Source: Bacteroidales bacterium (GTDB lineage Bacteria; Bacteroidota; Bacteroidia; Bacteroidales; Paludibacteraceae). Taken from it: a DNA stretch of 56,816 nucleotides. Positions within the stretch are counted from its first letter, which is position 1, and each line of letters opens with the position of its first letter. Made by a program: the position numbers and the translations under genes. Below the pieces are notes generated by a model. That model did no database searches. It worked only from the letters and a program-made list of their open reading frames with translations, and had not been told where the DNA came from. Location: NCBI GenBank assembly GCA_012837685.1, contig DUQS01000072.1, forward strand, positions 1 to 56,816. The letters are read 5' to 3'. This document shows, one piece after another, positions 27,401 to 35,614 of the stretch.

Positions 27401-27933
27401 GAACGTTGAAAGATGCGTTCGGTGGTTCAAGCGTCAATCCTTCTGAAACATCAGGTATTGTTGTCTTTACGTTTAAAGGTCGTAAATTTATGGTAATTCC
27501 TGCCAGCCGATATGGAAGTATAGAAGTGTACGACATTACAAACGGAATGTTGAATGCCGAAAAAGTTATCAATGGTACTGCGAATTTGGGTTCTAATGCC
27601 AACGATTCTTTCACTCTTGGTTTGTGCGCCAATGTAGAGTCCGACAGAGTGATGATATATGTGTTGGCTCCCAACAATGGTTTGGCGGCTTATGCACTGA
27701 CGATATATACTTCGACAGTAGATAATCAAAAGGTATCAAAGATAAAAGGTTCTGTCTATAATACTCCTAATGGCATACGTGTAGAGGTGCCTGAAGCAGC
27801 GATGGTGGAAATTTATGACATACGCGGAGTGTTGGTTAAAAAACAGCACATCAATAGCACAACTGAATTCGCACTGCGGAGAGGTGCTTACATTGTTAAA
27901 ATTGATAATCAACCATTTAAAGTGATACGTTAA
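24433..27933 (+). CDS. Secreted GHL10 glycosidase-like protein, array member 4, three repeats plus propeller-like module
   Basis: The largest paralogue, 1166 residues. Order: signal peptide ([19 protein letters not shown]); GHL10 barrel ([78 protein letters not shown]); a fibronectin-like domain (about 410-498); three tandem beta-sandwich repeats (about 500-595, 596-689 and 690-786), each with SATLNG...GF(E/Q)(W/Y)K...YTFRAYA; the shared module (about 797-1100: [48 protein letters not shown]); and a T9SS type A-like sorting domain ([13 protein letters not shown]...RGAYIVKI). A clear intrinsic terminator follows after six bases, closing the array. Function is inferred from the GHL10 barrel only; surface exposure follows from the sorting domain. 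Confidence 0.86.
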   Translation: [1166 protein letters not shown]

Positions 27934-27938
27934 TTTAT

Positions 27939-27967
27939 AAAAAACCTCCAATTAGGAGGTTTTTTTG
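27939..27967 (+). terminator. Intrinsic terminator closing the GHL10 array
   Basis: AAACCTCC (27942-27949) pairs with GGAGGTTT (27955-27962) around AATTA and continues into a T-run. It lies six bases after the stop of member 4 and just before ung. Confidence 0.9.
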
Positions 27968-27977
27968 TTTTCAGCCT

Positions 27978-28643
27978 ATGAAAGTAACGATAGAACAAAG
28001 TTGGGAAGAGGTTTTGTGTGAGGAGTTTAATAGCCCGTATTTTTATCAATTGGTAAAATTTGTTAAGCAGGAGTATGCTACGAAAACCATTTTTCCTCCC
28101 GGAAAATTAATTTTTAATGCTTTTAACCTTTGTCCGTTCGATAAGGTAAAAGTTGTGATATTGGGGCAAGATCCGTATCATAATTTCAATCAAGCGCACG
28201 GGTTAAGTTTCTCGGTGAACGATGGTGTGGAAATTCCGCCTTCTTTGGTAAATATTTATCAGGAGATTGAATCCGAATTGAGTGTTAAAACTTTGCCTAC
28301 AGGCAATTTAGAGCGTTGGGCGAAACAAGGTGTTTTGCTCCTTAACGCCACGTTGACTGTACAAGCACACATGGCGGGTTCACACCAAGGAAAGGGTTGG
28401 GAACGTTTTACCGATGCGGTAATACAGACGTTAGTCAAAAGGCGTGAGCATCTGGTGTTTATGTTGTGGGGCAATTATGCTCAGCAGAAATCGAAATACA
28501 TTGATAAATCAAAACATTTAGTGCTAACAGCTGTTCATCCGTCACCGTTGTCAGCTTATCGCGGATTTTTCGGCTGTGGTCATTTTCGTGATGCAAACGA
28601 TTATTTGATCGTACATGGTTTAGAGCCAATAGATTGGAGATAA
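27978..28643 (+). CDS. ung: Uracil-DNA glycosylase (family 1)
   Basis: A 221-residue UDG that removes uracil from DNA and starts base-excision repair. The water-activating loop GQDPYH has Asp65, a uracil-specificity aromatic and Asn region follows (HGLSFSV; LLNATLTVQ), and the DNA-intercalation loop HPSPLSAYRGFFG has His187. Length and motif order are normal for family 1. The gene starts ten bases after the terminator of the GHL10 array, so it must have its own promoter or depend on read-through; I saw no clear -7 element in the short gap. A strong bidirectional hairpin separates it from the convergent lpxA. Confidence 0.96.
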   Translation: MKVTIEQSWEEVLCEEFNSPYFYQLVKFVKQEYATKTIFPPGKLIFNAFNLCPFDKVKVVILGQDPYHNFNQAHGLSFSVNDGVEIPPSLVNIYQEIESELSVKTLPTGNLERWAKQGVLLLNATLTVQAHMAGSHQGKGWERFTDAVIQTLVKRREHLVFMLWGNYAQQKSKYIDKSKHLVLTAVHPSPLSAYRGFFGCGHFRDANDYLIVHGLEPIDWR

Positions 28644-28669
28644 AAAAGGGAGCTTGAGCTCCCTTTTTT
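28642..28669. terminator. Bidirectional terminator between ung and lpxA
   Basis: AAAAAAGGGAGCT and AGCTCCCTTTTTT form a perfect 13-base stem around TG, with A/T runs on both sides, so it can end transcription of ung on the plus strand and of lpxA on the minus strand. Confidence 0.92.
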
Positions 28670-28685
28670 ATGTAATTCAAATAAT

Positions 28686-29468
28686 TTATTTTTCCAAATA
28701 TCCTTTTAAAATGCCACGCGGCGAATTTCTGATAAATAATACAATTTCGTCTCGTTCAGCTGATGCCGGCAGCTCGGTTTCTATTTTTTCCAGAGCCATG
28801 GTGCGGTTCATACCTGATTGGAACAAAATGCGGTAAGCGTTTTGTATCTCTCTTATTTGGTCGTTATTGAATCCTCTGCGGCGCAAACCGATTGAGTTGA
28901 TTCCTGCATAAGAAATAGGTTCTCTTGCAGCTGTTATGTAAGGCGGAATATCTTTATTCACTTTTGAACCGCCTTGTAGCATGACATGTTTGCCAATATG
29001 GGTAAATTGGTGTATGAGCGAACCGCCACCCAGTATGGCATAATCATCTACTTCCACTTCGCCGGCTAATTGAGTTACATTTGCCATAATAACATTGTTG
29101 CCAATAATGCAATCGTGTGCAATGTGACAGTAAGCCATAATAAGACAGTTGTTACCGACAACGGTTTTTTGTTTTGCGGCGGTTCCGCGGTGTATAGTAA
29201 CGCATTCGCGAATAATAGTGTTGTCACCAATAACCACAAAAGTGTTTTCTCCTCTGAATTTCATGTCTTGTGGTATGGCACCTATGACTGCACCCGGAAA
29301 AATAACACAATTTTTGCCAATGGTAGTGTTTTCCAAAATGGTTACGTTGGAACTGATACGGGTACCTTCGCCTATTACTACGTTTTTATCGATGGTTACA
29401 AACGGATCGATGACGACATTGGGAGCTATTTTCGCATCGGGATGAACGTATGCTAATGGCTGTTTCAT
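28686..29468 (-). CDS. lpxA: UDP-N-acetylglucosamine acyltransferase LpxA
   Basis: A 260-residue left-handed beta-helix acyltransferase that makes the first step of lipid A synthesis, transferring a 3-hydroxyacyl chain from ACP to UDP-GlcNAc. Hexapeptide repeats run through the first two thirds (IAPNVVIDPFVTIDKNVVIGEG, IGNNVIMANVTQLAGEVEVDDYAILGG), with the catalytic histidine region CHIAHDCIIGNN and the C-terminal helical domain starting at GINSIGLRRRGF. It ends the operon lpxD-lpxC/fabZ-lpxA, three bases after the fused gene, the order usual in Bacteroides. Start ATG 29468. Confidence 0.96.
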   Translation of the reverse strand: MKQPLAYVHPDAKIAPNVVIDPFVTIDKNVVIGEGTRISSNVTILENTTIGKNCVIFPGAVIGAIPQDMKFRGENTFVVIGDNTIIRECVTIHRGTAAKQKTVVGNNCLIMAYCHIAHDCIIGNNVIMANVTQLAGEVEVDDYAILGGGSLIHQFTHIGKHVMLQGGSKVNKDIPPYITAAREPISYAGINSIGLRRRGFNNDQIREIQNAYRILFQSGMNRTMALEKIETELPASAERDEIVLFIRNSPRGILKGYLEK

Positions 29469-29471
29469 AAT

Positions 29472-30860
29472 TTATGAATTAGTGTTATCTATTAATTGTG
29501 CAATCATTTCAGCTTCAGCGGCTATTTTGTTGCCGACAAAAGCAAAGCCTTTTACGTTGGCAACTCCGCGACGTACGGGCGTTGTAAGGAACACTTTCAT
29601 TACCAACACATCGCCGGGAACCACTTTGTTTCTGAATTTGACATTATCTAACTTCAGGAGATAGGTAGAGAGATTTTTGGTGTTTTCCATGGTACTTAAC
29701 ACGAATAAACCTGCGGTTTGCGCCATGGCTTCTATAATTAAAACACCGGGCATAACCGGTTCTTGGGGAAAATGTCCCAAAAATTGAACTTCATTGGCAG
29801 TAATGTTTTTTACACTGACAATATAGCTGTTGTTAATTTCTATAACTTTATCAACCAACAAAAAAGGATAACGGTGCGGAAGTAACTCTTTTATTTGATT
29901 GGTGTCCAGTATTGGCGTGGCGTCCGGTATGTACAATGGCGCAGATACTTCTTGTCGTTTCAACTCTTTGCGTATTTGTTTCGCCAAAGCAGTATTGGTA
30001 GAATGTCCGGGATGTACTGCAATCACGCGTCCTTTTATAGGTTTTCCGATGAGTGCAAGGTCGCCTATGATGTCCAACATTTTGTGGCGTGCCGGTTCGT
30101 TGTTGAAGAGTAAGTCAGTATTCAAATAGCCCAACGAAGTAACGTTTGGGCAGGGTTGGTTCATTAAATCGGCAATGCGTTGTAGTTCCTCTTGAGGAAT
30201 TTGTCGGTCGTAGATGACAATTGAATTATTCAAATCGCCGCCTTTGATGAGGTTCATTTTCAGAAGCGGCTCTAATTCGTGCACAAAAACAAACGTTCTG
30301 CAAAGGGCTATTTCCGTGGCGAATTTAGACATATCGTCCAAAACAGCATATTGGTTGTTCAAAATTGGTGAATCGTAGCCAATAAGCGTTTGTACGCTGA
30401 AAGTATCGTCAGGAAGAAGCGTGATTGACGATGGACTGTTGGGTAGTTGGTAGGTTATTTTTTCCCTTACTATGAAAAAATCTTTTGGTTGATTTTGTGT
30501 TTTAATACCTACTTCGTTGATTTTATCTACATAATATTTTGCGCTACCGTCTAAAATCGGAAATTCGGGAGCATCTACTTCAATTAGACAGTTGTCGATG
30601 CCCATAGCGTACAATGCCGCTAAACCGTGTTCTACAGTACTTACTACTGTATCACCTTTTTTCAGTACGGTGCCTCTGGTGGCTCTATCTACGTAGTCTG
30701 CCAATGCAGGAATTTCGGGCTGCCCCTCCAAGTCTATTCGGCGAATGATGTAGCCGGTATTTTCGGGTGCCGGATTCATTGTTAAAGTAATGTTGAGTCC
30801 TGTGTGCAGACCTTTTCCTTTTAATTGGAAAGATGATTTAAGTGTGGTTTGTTTTGTCAT
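29472..30860 (-). CDS. lpxC/fabZ: Bifunctional LpxC deacetylase / FabZ 3-hydroxyacyl-ACP dehydratase
   Basis: A fused enzyme of 462 residues. The N-terminal 300 or so residues are LpxC, the zinc deacetylase acting second in lipid A synthesis: TVEHGLAAL has a zinc histidine, ARHKMLDIIGDLAL has the HKxxD ligands, and HPGHSTN has the catalytic histidine. The C-terminal part (from about LLPHRYPFLLVDKV) is FabZ, a hot-dog-fold dehydratase with the catalytic HFPQEPVMPGVLIIEAMAQ segment. This fusion is a known Bacteroidetes trait that links fatty acid elongation to lipid A. ATG 30860 is preferred over the in-frame GTG at 30881, since it precedes the usual TLKSSFQLKGKGLHTG N-terminus. It lies between lpxD and lpxA with 24- and 3-base gaps. 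Confidence 0.96.
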   Translation of the reverse strand: MTKQTTLKSSFQLKGKGLHTGLNITLTMNPAPENTGYIIRRIDLEGQPEIPALADYVDRATRGTVLKKGDTVVSTVEHGLAALYAMGIDNCLIEVDAPEFPILDGSAKYYVDKINEVGIKTQNQPKDFFIVREKITYQLPNSPSSITLLPDDTFSVQTLIGYDSPILNNQYAVLDDMSKFATEIALCRTFVFVHELEPLLKMNLIKGGDLNNSIVIYDRQIPQEELQRIADLMNQPCPNVTSLGYLNTDLLFNNEPARHKMLDIIGDLALIGKPIKGRVIAVHPGHSTNTALAKQIRKELKRQEVSAPLYIPDATPILDTNQIKELLPHRYPFLLVDKVIEINNSYIVSVKNITANEVQFLGHFPQEPVMPGVLIIEAMAQTAGLFVLSTMENTKNLSTYLLKLDNVKFRNKVVPGDVLVMKVFLTTPVRRGVANVKGFAFVGNKIAAEAEMIAQLIDNTNS

Positions 30861-30884
30861 AAGAAAAATATTTTTTGTCACTGA

Positions 30885-31925
30885 TTATTTTTTGTCGGCG
30901 AGTTCATTAAGTTGCTTTTCGAGAGCGTATACTTTGTGTTGTAGGTCGGATAGATTTTTGTAAACGACCGAAGAACGGCGAAAGGTGGCAACAGGAACGG
31001 CAGGAGAGCCTTGCCACATTAAATTGGGTTCTTTTATGGATTTCGGTACACCTGTTTGTGCCAACAATATTGAGCCGTCGGCAATGTTAAGGTGTCCGAC
31101 AACGCCAACCTGACCTGCCAAAATACAATGTTTGCCTATTTTGGTTGAACCAGCAATTCCCGTTTGTGCGGCAATGCCTGTGTGTTCGCCTATTTCCACA
31201 TTGTGCGCTATTTGTACTAAATTGTCTATTTTACTGCCTTTGCGTATAATGGTCGAATCTATTGTGGCGCGGTCGATAGTGGTGTTGGCACCTATTTCCA
31301 CGTCGTCCTCTATTATCACGTTACCTATTTGCGGAATTTTGTCGTAGTGTCTTTGTTCATTGGGTGCAAAACCGAAACCGTCGGCACCGATTACCGCTCC
31401 TGCATGCAAAATGCAGTTGTTGCCAATTTTGCAATTTTCGTAAATGGTTACGTGTGGGTAAAGTATAGTGTTATCGCCTATCGTTACACCGTCTTCCACT
31501 ACCACCCCGGCATATATTTTCACTTTGTTGCCTATACGAACGTTTTTTCCGAGATAAGCGTAAGCTCCTATATACGCATCTTCGCCTAATGTGGCTGTTT
31601 CATCAACAAATGCCAACGAATGGATGCCCGTTTTTTGAGGTTTAAGACTCTCTCTAAGTTGCAAAAGTTTAGCTAAAGCTTGATAGGCATTTTCTACTTT
31701 TACGAGTGTTGCAGCTATGGGTTGAGTGGGCTCAAACGATTTATCTACCAAAACAATATCAGCCTTGGTAGTGTATATGAATGGCGTATATTTTGGATTG
31801 GAAAGAAATGTGAGTGTTCCGGTATGTCCTTCTTCTATTTTAGAAAAATTGTCTACAAGAATTGCTGGGTTACCGATTACTTCACCTTCGAGGAAATCGG
31901 CTATTTGTTGGGCTGAAAATTTCAT
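30885..31925 (-). CDS. lpxD: UDP-3-O-acyl-glucosamine N-acyltransferase LpxD
   Basis: A 346-residue lipid A enzyme that adds the N-linked acyl chain to UDP-3-O-acylglucosamine. It has the small N-terminal uridine-binding domain ([17 protein letters not shown], ending about residue 100), a left-handed beta-helix (about 100-310; [32 protein letters not shown], the catalytic-histidine region [11 protein letters not shown]) and a C-terminal helix ([20 protein letters not shown]). It leads the three-gene lipid A operon. The 160-base gap upstream to the HD gene is AT-rich; I found no convincing promoter in it. Confidence 0.96.
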   Translation of the reverse strand: MKFSAQQIADFLEGEVIGNPAILVDNFSKIEEGHTGTLTFLSNPKYTPFIYTTKADIVLVDKSFEPTQPIAATLVKVENAYQALAKLLQLRESLKPQKTGIHSLAFVDETATLGEDAYIGAYAYLGKNVRIGNKVKIYAGVVVEDGVTIGDNTILYPHVTIYENCKIGNNCILHAGAVIGADGFGFAPNEQRHYDKIPQIGNVIIEDDVEIGANTTIDRATIDSTIIRKGSKIDNLVQIAHNVEIGEHTGIAAQTGIAGSTKIGKHCILAGQVGVVGHLNIADGSILLAQTGVPKSIKEPNLMWQGSPAVPVATFRRSSVVYKNLSDLQHKVYALEKQLNELADKK

Positions 31926-32085
31926 GAATACAATTTGGTTTACTTAAATGATGTTTTTAGATGCAGAAACGTTGCATTCAAATGCGTAAAATAAACGTTT
32001 TTTTACCTTTTTGTGAAACAAAAATTAGAGACTATTTTTAGGTGTTTTAAAATCATTTGAAAATCAATTATTTAGTACACTCTTT

Positions 32086-33312
32086 TTAACGGTTAATTGA
32101 ATAGTAGCAGAAATAATTTTTGGCTACTTTTTTATCTAAAATAGTTATGTCGAGCATATCCGACGCATCAGCGATATCGAGGAGACTGCCGTCGCTCGAT
32201 TGTATGAGAATTTGGTCGTTGCCGCGATGATAGGTGCTCGAGATGCCAAGTGGCTCAACTTCAAAAAAATAAGACGCATCGTTTCTTTCAATGCCAAAAT
32301 GCTGCACATAGGTGTCAATCAGTTTGTTGCGTTCGTTGGCTGATAGGTCTTGTTGCTTGACTTTGAAGAGTTTACGATTGATAAAGGCTTGGCTAAGAGT
32401 AGATAATATAATGTCGGGATGTTTCGCCCATACTTTTATAGCTGATAGAATATCCGAATCGTCAAGCGCAATGAAATTGCAAATAGCATCGGTGTCCGTA
32501 TTAAATGTTTCTTGGGTAACATTTTGCCTGATGAAGTAGGCGAGGGCTGGCGATGCAAAGAGTGTTTCTCCGTTGGTACACAAAGCTTTGGCGCGTTTCA
32601 AAATTTTTACGAGCAGTTTTTCAGCTGCTACGGAAGTTTTGTGCAGATAGACTTGCCAGTACATGAAACGCCTTGCCACAAGGAAGTTTTCAATGGAGTA
32701 AATGCCTTTGGCTTCCACCACTAATTTATCGTCTTGCACATTTAGCATTTTTATAATGCGTGCCGAACCTATTGTGCCTTCGGTTACGCCAGTGAAAAAA
32801 CTGTCGCGCCGCAAGTAGTCCAATCTGTCCATGTCGAGTTGACCGCTAACTAATTGGTGCATGAACTTCTTGTGGTACAGATTGTTAAATATTTTTATGG
32901 CAATGTCTAATTCTCCATTATAAGCGGCGTTTATTTTTTTCATCAACATTAGCGTAATCTCTTCGTGTGAAACGCCATTGATTAAAATATTTTCCAAAAC
33001 GTGTGAAAAAGGAGCATGTCCAATATCATGCAACAAAATGGCTGAAAGCAGTCCGTTTGCTTCGTCGTTTGAGATTTCTTGCCCTTTGAAACGAAGTTGT
33101 TTAATGGTTTCGTTCATTAGGTACATTGCCCCTAAAGAGTGCTGAAAACGTGTGTGTTGTGCTCCCGGGTAAACAAAAAAAGCTACTCCGAGTTGCTTAA
33201 TTCTGTTTAGCCGCTGGAAGTAGGGATGTTGAATAAGGTCGTACAAAAAAGCGTTTGGTATGGTGATGAACCCAAATACAGGGTCGTTGATGATTTTACT
33301 TTTGTTGGTCAT
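32086..33312 (-). CDS. HD-domain phosphohydrolase (dNTPase/SAMHD1-like)
   Basis: A 408-residue HD-superfamily protein. The metal-binding HD motif is clear: HTRFQHSLGAMYLMNE gives the first histidine and ILLHDIGHAPFSHVLEN the HD pair. The sequence around RLNRIKQLGVAFFVYPGA is typical of the dGTPase/SAMHD1-like group, which hydrolyse nucleotides. The substrate here is unknown. In Bacteroidales this gene is regularly found just upstream of lpxD, as here, though no direct lipid A role is known. It starts 17 bases after the proB stop, so it probably belongs to the radC-proB transcript. Confidence 0.9.
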   Translation of the reverse strand: MTNKSKIINDPVFGFITIPNAFLYDLIQHPYFQRLNRIKQLGVAFFVYPGAQHTRFQHSLGAMYLMNETIKQLRFKGQEISNDEANGLLSAILLHDIGHAPFSHVLENILINGVSHEEITLMLMKKINAAYNGELDIAIKIFNNLYHKKFMHQLVSGQLDMDRLDYLRRDSFFTGVTEGTIGSARIIKMLNVQDDKLVVEAKGIYSIENFLVARRFMYWQVYLHKTSVAAEKLLVKILKRAKALCTNGETLFASPALAYFIRQNVTQETFNTDTDAICNFIALDDSDILSAIKVWAKHPDIILSTLSQAFINRKLFKVKQQDLSANERNKLIDTYVQHFGIERNDASYFFEVEPLGISSTYHRGNDQILIQSSDGSLLDIADASDMLDITILDKKVAKNYFCYYSINR

Positions 33313-33329
33313 TTTTTAGATTTTCTTGT

Positions 33330-34409
33330 TTAATCTAAGTATAAATAGTCGTAGTGTACAATGGGACGTTGCCCTTTTTTACCGATAAGCGTGCGTGCTT
33401 TTTCACTGTCAATTTGTGCTTTGCCTACACCGATAGGAACATTTTCAGGAGCAACAATTTTCACAATATCGTCTTTTTCAAATTCACCGACTATTTTTTC
33501 AACGCCTACGGGTAACAAACTGACGGCTTTATCGCCACAAAGGGCTTTGGCTGCGTGAATGTTGATATGCAGCTCTCCTTTGGCAAATCCTTCCGAGTGA
33601 GCAATCCATTTTTTGACGCTTGATACATCTTCTGACGATGGGATAAAGCGTGTGAAGGGCACATTGCCGCCACTAAGCAAGTCGGTCAGTATGCCGTCAC
33701 GTTTGCCGTTGGCTATAATTACTTCAATGCCTTCGTCGGCTATTTTGTGAGCAATAGTTGTTTTTGTGAGCATGCCACCCCGCCCGAAAGTCGATTTTGA
33801 AGCTTTGATATAGGTAGAAACGTCTTCGTTTTGCCTGATTTCCGAAATAATTTTAGAATTTGGGTCGGTAGGGTCGCCGTCGAATATGCCATCAACGTTG
33901 GTTAGTATAATGAGTAGTTCCATGTCCATCATCGATGCGATAAGTCCCGATAATTCATCATTGTCGGTGAACATCAATTCCGAAACCGAAACAGTGTCAT
34001 TTTCGTTCACTATGGGTATAACGCCGTTTTCGAGCATTACTTGTATGCAGTTGCGTTGATTGAGGTAGTGACGACGCGTGGAGAAATTTTCTTTAGTTGT
34101 TAGCACTTGTCCGACTGTCAAGCCGTGTTTGCGAAACAATTCGTAGTAATAGTTGATAAGTTTTGCCTGTCCCACTGCCGAAAAAAGTTGCCGCTGTTCG
34201 ATGCTGTCCAACTTTTTATTGATTTTAAGTTCGTTCCTGCCTGAAGCGACTGCGCCCGATGAAATGACAATGATTTCTTTTCCTTGTCGGTGCAATGCAG
34301 CTATTTGGTCAGTCAGTGCAGCCATTCGCTTTGTGTCCAAAGTACCGTCGGACTGTGTCAGCACGTTGCTGCCTATTTTTATGGCTATTTTTTTGTATTT
34401 CTGTATCAT
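33330..34409 (-). CDS. proB: Glutamate 5-kinase
   Basis: A 359-residue kinase catalysing the first step of proline synthesis, phosphorylation of glutamate. The amino acid kinase fold is evident (IAIKIGSNVLT, IIVISSGAVASGRNEL, NENDTVSVSELMFTDNDELSGLIA, TNVDGIFDGDPTDPNSKII, GRGGMLTKTTIAHKIADEGIEVIIANG), and a C-terminal PUA domain follows (about 275-359). proA is not adjacent. It lies four bases downstream of radC on the minus strand and 17 bases before the HD gene. Confidence 0.95.
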   Translation of the reverse strand: MIQKYKKIAIKIGSNVLTQSDGTLDTKRMAALTDQIAALHRQGKEIIVISSGAVASGRNELKINKKLDSIEQRQLFSAVGQAKLINYYYELFRKHGLTVGQVLTTKENFSTRRHYLNQRNCIQVMLENGVIPIVNENDTVSVSELMFTDNDELSGLIASMMDMELLIILTNVDGIFDGDPTDPNSKIISEIRQNEDVSTYIKASKSTFGRGGMLTKTTIAHKIADEGIEVIIANGKRDGILTDLLSGGNVPFTRFIPSSEDVSSVKKWIAHSEGFAKGELHINIHAAKALCGDKAVSLLPVGVEKIVGEFEKDDIVKIVAPENVPIGVGKAQIDSEKARTLIGKKGQRPIVHYDYLYLD

Positions 34410-34412
34410 AAT

Positions 34413-35108
34413 TTATAATTCTCCTTGATCTAAAAAACTATAATAGGTTTTGCTTCCGACAATAATGTGGTCAAGCAGTTTTACGTCAAGCAATTTGCCG
34501 CCACTGCTTATTTTTGCGGTCAATTCTTTATCTTCTTTGCTTGGTGCGATGCTGCCTGATGGGTGGTTGTGTGCAATGATGATGCCACTCGAAAGTCGGT
34601 TGATAGCTTCTTTAAAAATGAATTTCACATCAACGGTAGTGGCGGCAGTGCCACCTGAACTAATGCGCAATGAATCTGTAATTTTATTGCTGTGATTGAG
34701 AAAAATCACCCAAAATTCTTCGTGAGAAAGATCTTCTATTATCGGACTGAAAAAATTGTAAGCGTCACGACTGCACAGTATCTGTTTTTTTTCTAAGGCA
34801 CTTGCCTGTCTGTGTCGGCGACCAAGTTCCAAGGCGGCAGCCAAGGTTGTTGCTTTGGTTATGCCGATGCCTTTGAAATTTTTGCATAAGTCTCTGAACG
34901 GAATTTTGCTTAATTCGTCCAAATTATTGTGTACCGAATTGAGAACGCGACGTGCCAATTCTACCGCTGTTTCTTCTTTGGTTCCCGTACGAAAAAGTAT
35001 AGCTAACAGTTCCCCGTCCGAAAGTGCTGCTATGCCCTTTTTGAGCATTTTTTCGCGGGGTTTATCTTCGTCAGCCCACTCTTTCAGATTTAAGCGTTTT
35101 TTTGTCAT
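34413..35108 (-). CDS. radC: RadC-family JAB/MPN domain protein
   Basis: A 231-residue RadC (YicR) family protein. The N-terminal part has helix-hairpin-helix-like wording (LCKNFKGIGITKATTLAAALELGRR), and the C-terminal JAMM zinc motif is HNHPSGSIAPSKED, matching HxHxxxxxxxSxxD. Despite the name, a role in recombinational repair is not established; the biochemical activity of the family is uncertain. The start is ATG 35108, which opens MTKKRLNLKEWADEDKPREKM, the usual N-terminus; the in-frame TTG at 35120 is less likely. It sits 129 bases downstream of rpsT, behind that gene's terminator. Confidence 0.93.
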   Translation of the reverse strand: MTKKRLNLKEWADEDKPREKMLKKGIAALSDGELLAILFRTGTKEETAVELARRVLNSVHNNLDELSKIPFRDLCKNFKGIGITKATTLAAALELGRRHRQASALEKKQILCSRDAYNFFSPIIEDLSHEEFWVIFLNHSNKITDSLRISSGGTAATTVDVKFIFKEAINRLSSGIIIAHNHPSGSIAPSKEDKELTAKISSGGKLLDVKLLDHIIVGSKTYYSFLDQGEL

Positions 35109-35181
35109 TGTCGTATTCAAATCGGACTGTAAAGATACAACAAAAAATTCAAATGAAGACGGGTACTACTATTGGTAATAC

Positions 35182-35213
35182 AAAAATGAAGCCCTTCCAA
35201 ACGGAAAGGCTTC
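35182..35213 (-). terminator. Terminator of rpsT
   Basis: On the minus strand GAAGCCTTTCC (35213-35203) pairs with GGAAGGGCTTC (35198-35188), with one wobble, around GTTT and is followed by ATTTTTG. It lies about 25 bases after the rpsT stop. Confidence 0.88.
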
Positions 35214-35236
35214 AAATGTATGCTTATACATCCGTA

Positions 35237-35491
35237 TTATGCCAATTTGTTAATTTTCAAAGTCAGTTTCGATTTTAAGTTGCTGGCTTTGTTTTTATGA
35301 ATAACATTGCGTTTTGCCAATTTATCCAACATACCGGAAACTTTTTTCAAAAGTTCTTCGGCTTCTTTTCTGTCAGTCAGTTCGCGAAGTTTGCGAACAG
35401 CGTTACGTGTGGTTCTTGCATAGTACCTGTTATGCAGACGACGACTATTGATTTGTCGTATTCTTTTGATTGATGAACTGTGATTTGCCAT
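35237..35491 (-). CDS. rpsT: 30S ribosomal protein S20
   Basis: An 84-residue basic protein matching S20, a 16S rRNA-binding primary assembly protein: [18 protein letters not shown] at the N-terminus, then [22 protein letters not shown] and the lysine-rich [12 protein letters not shown] near the end. It starts 29 bases after the 3' end of tRNA-Glu, with no promoter visible in that gap, so the two are likely cotranscribed from the promoter at 35615-35645. A terminator follows at 35182-35213. Confidence 0.96.
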   Translation of the reverse strand: MANHSSSIKRIRQINSRRLHNRYYARTTRNAVRKLRELTDRKEAEELLKKVSGMLDKLAKRNVIHKNKASNLKSKLTLKINKLA

Positions 35492-35520
35492 GTGTTATAA
35501 CAAATTTATAAATTAAATAG

Positions 35521-35592
35521 TAGCCCATAGCGGAATCGAACCGCTCTTTCAAGAATGAAAATCTTGCGTCCTAACCGATAGACGAATGGGCC
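35521..35592 (-). tRNA. tRNA-Glu (anticodon TTC)
   Basis: On the minus strand the 72-base gene folds into a cloverleaf: acceptor GGCCCAT/ATGGGCT with a G1-U72 pair, anticodon loop ATTTTCATT with anticodon TTC, T-loop GGTTCGATTCC and discriminator A. The CCA end is not encoded. The next gene on the strand is rpsT. Confidence 0.95.
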
Positions 35593-35614
35593 TTCTTTCG
35601 CCAAAAGGCGGATG

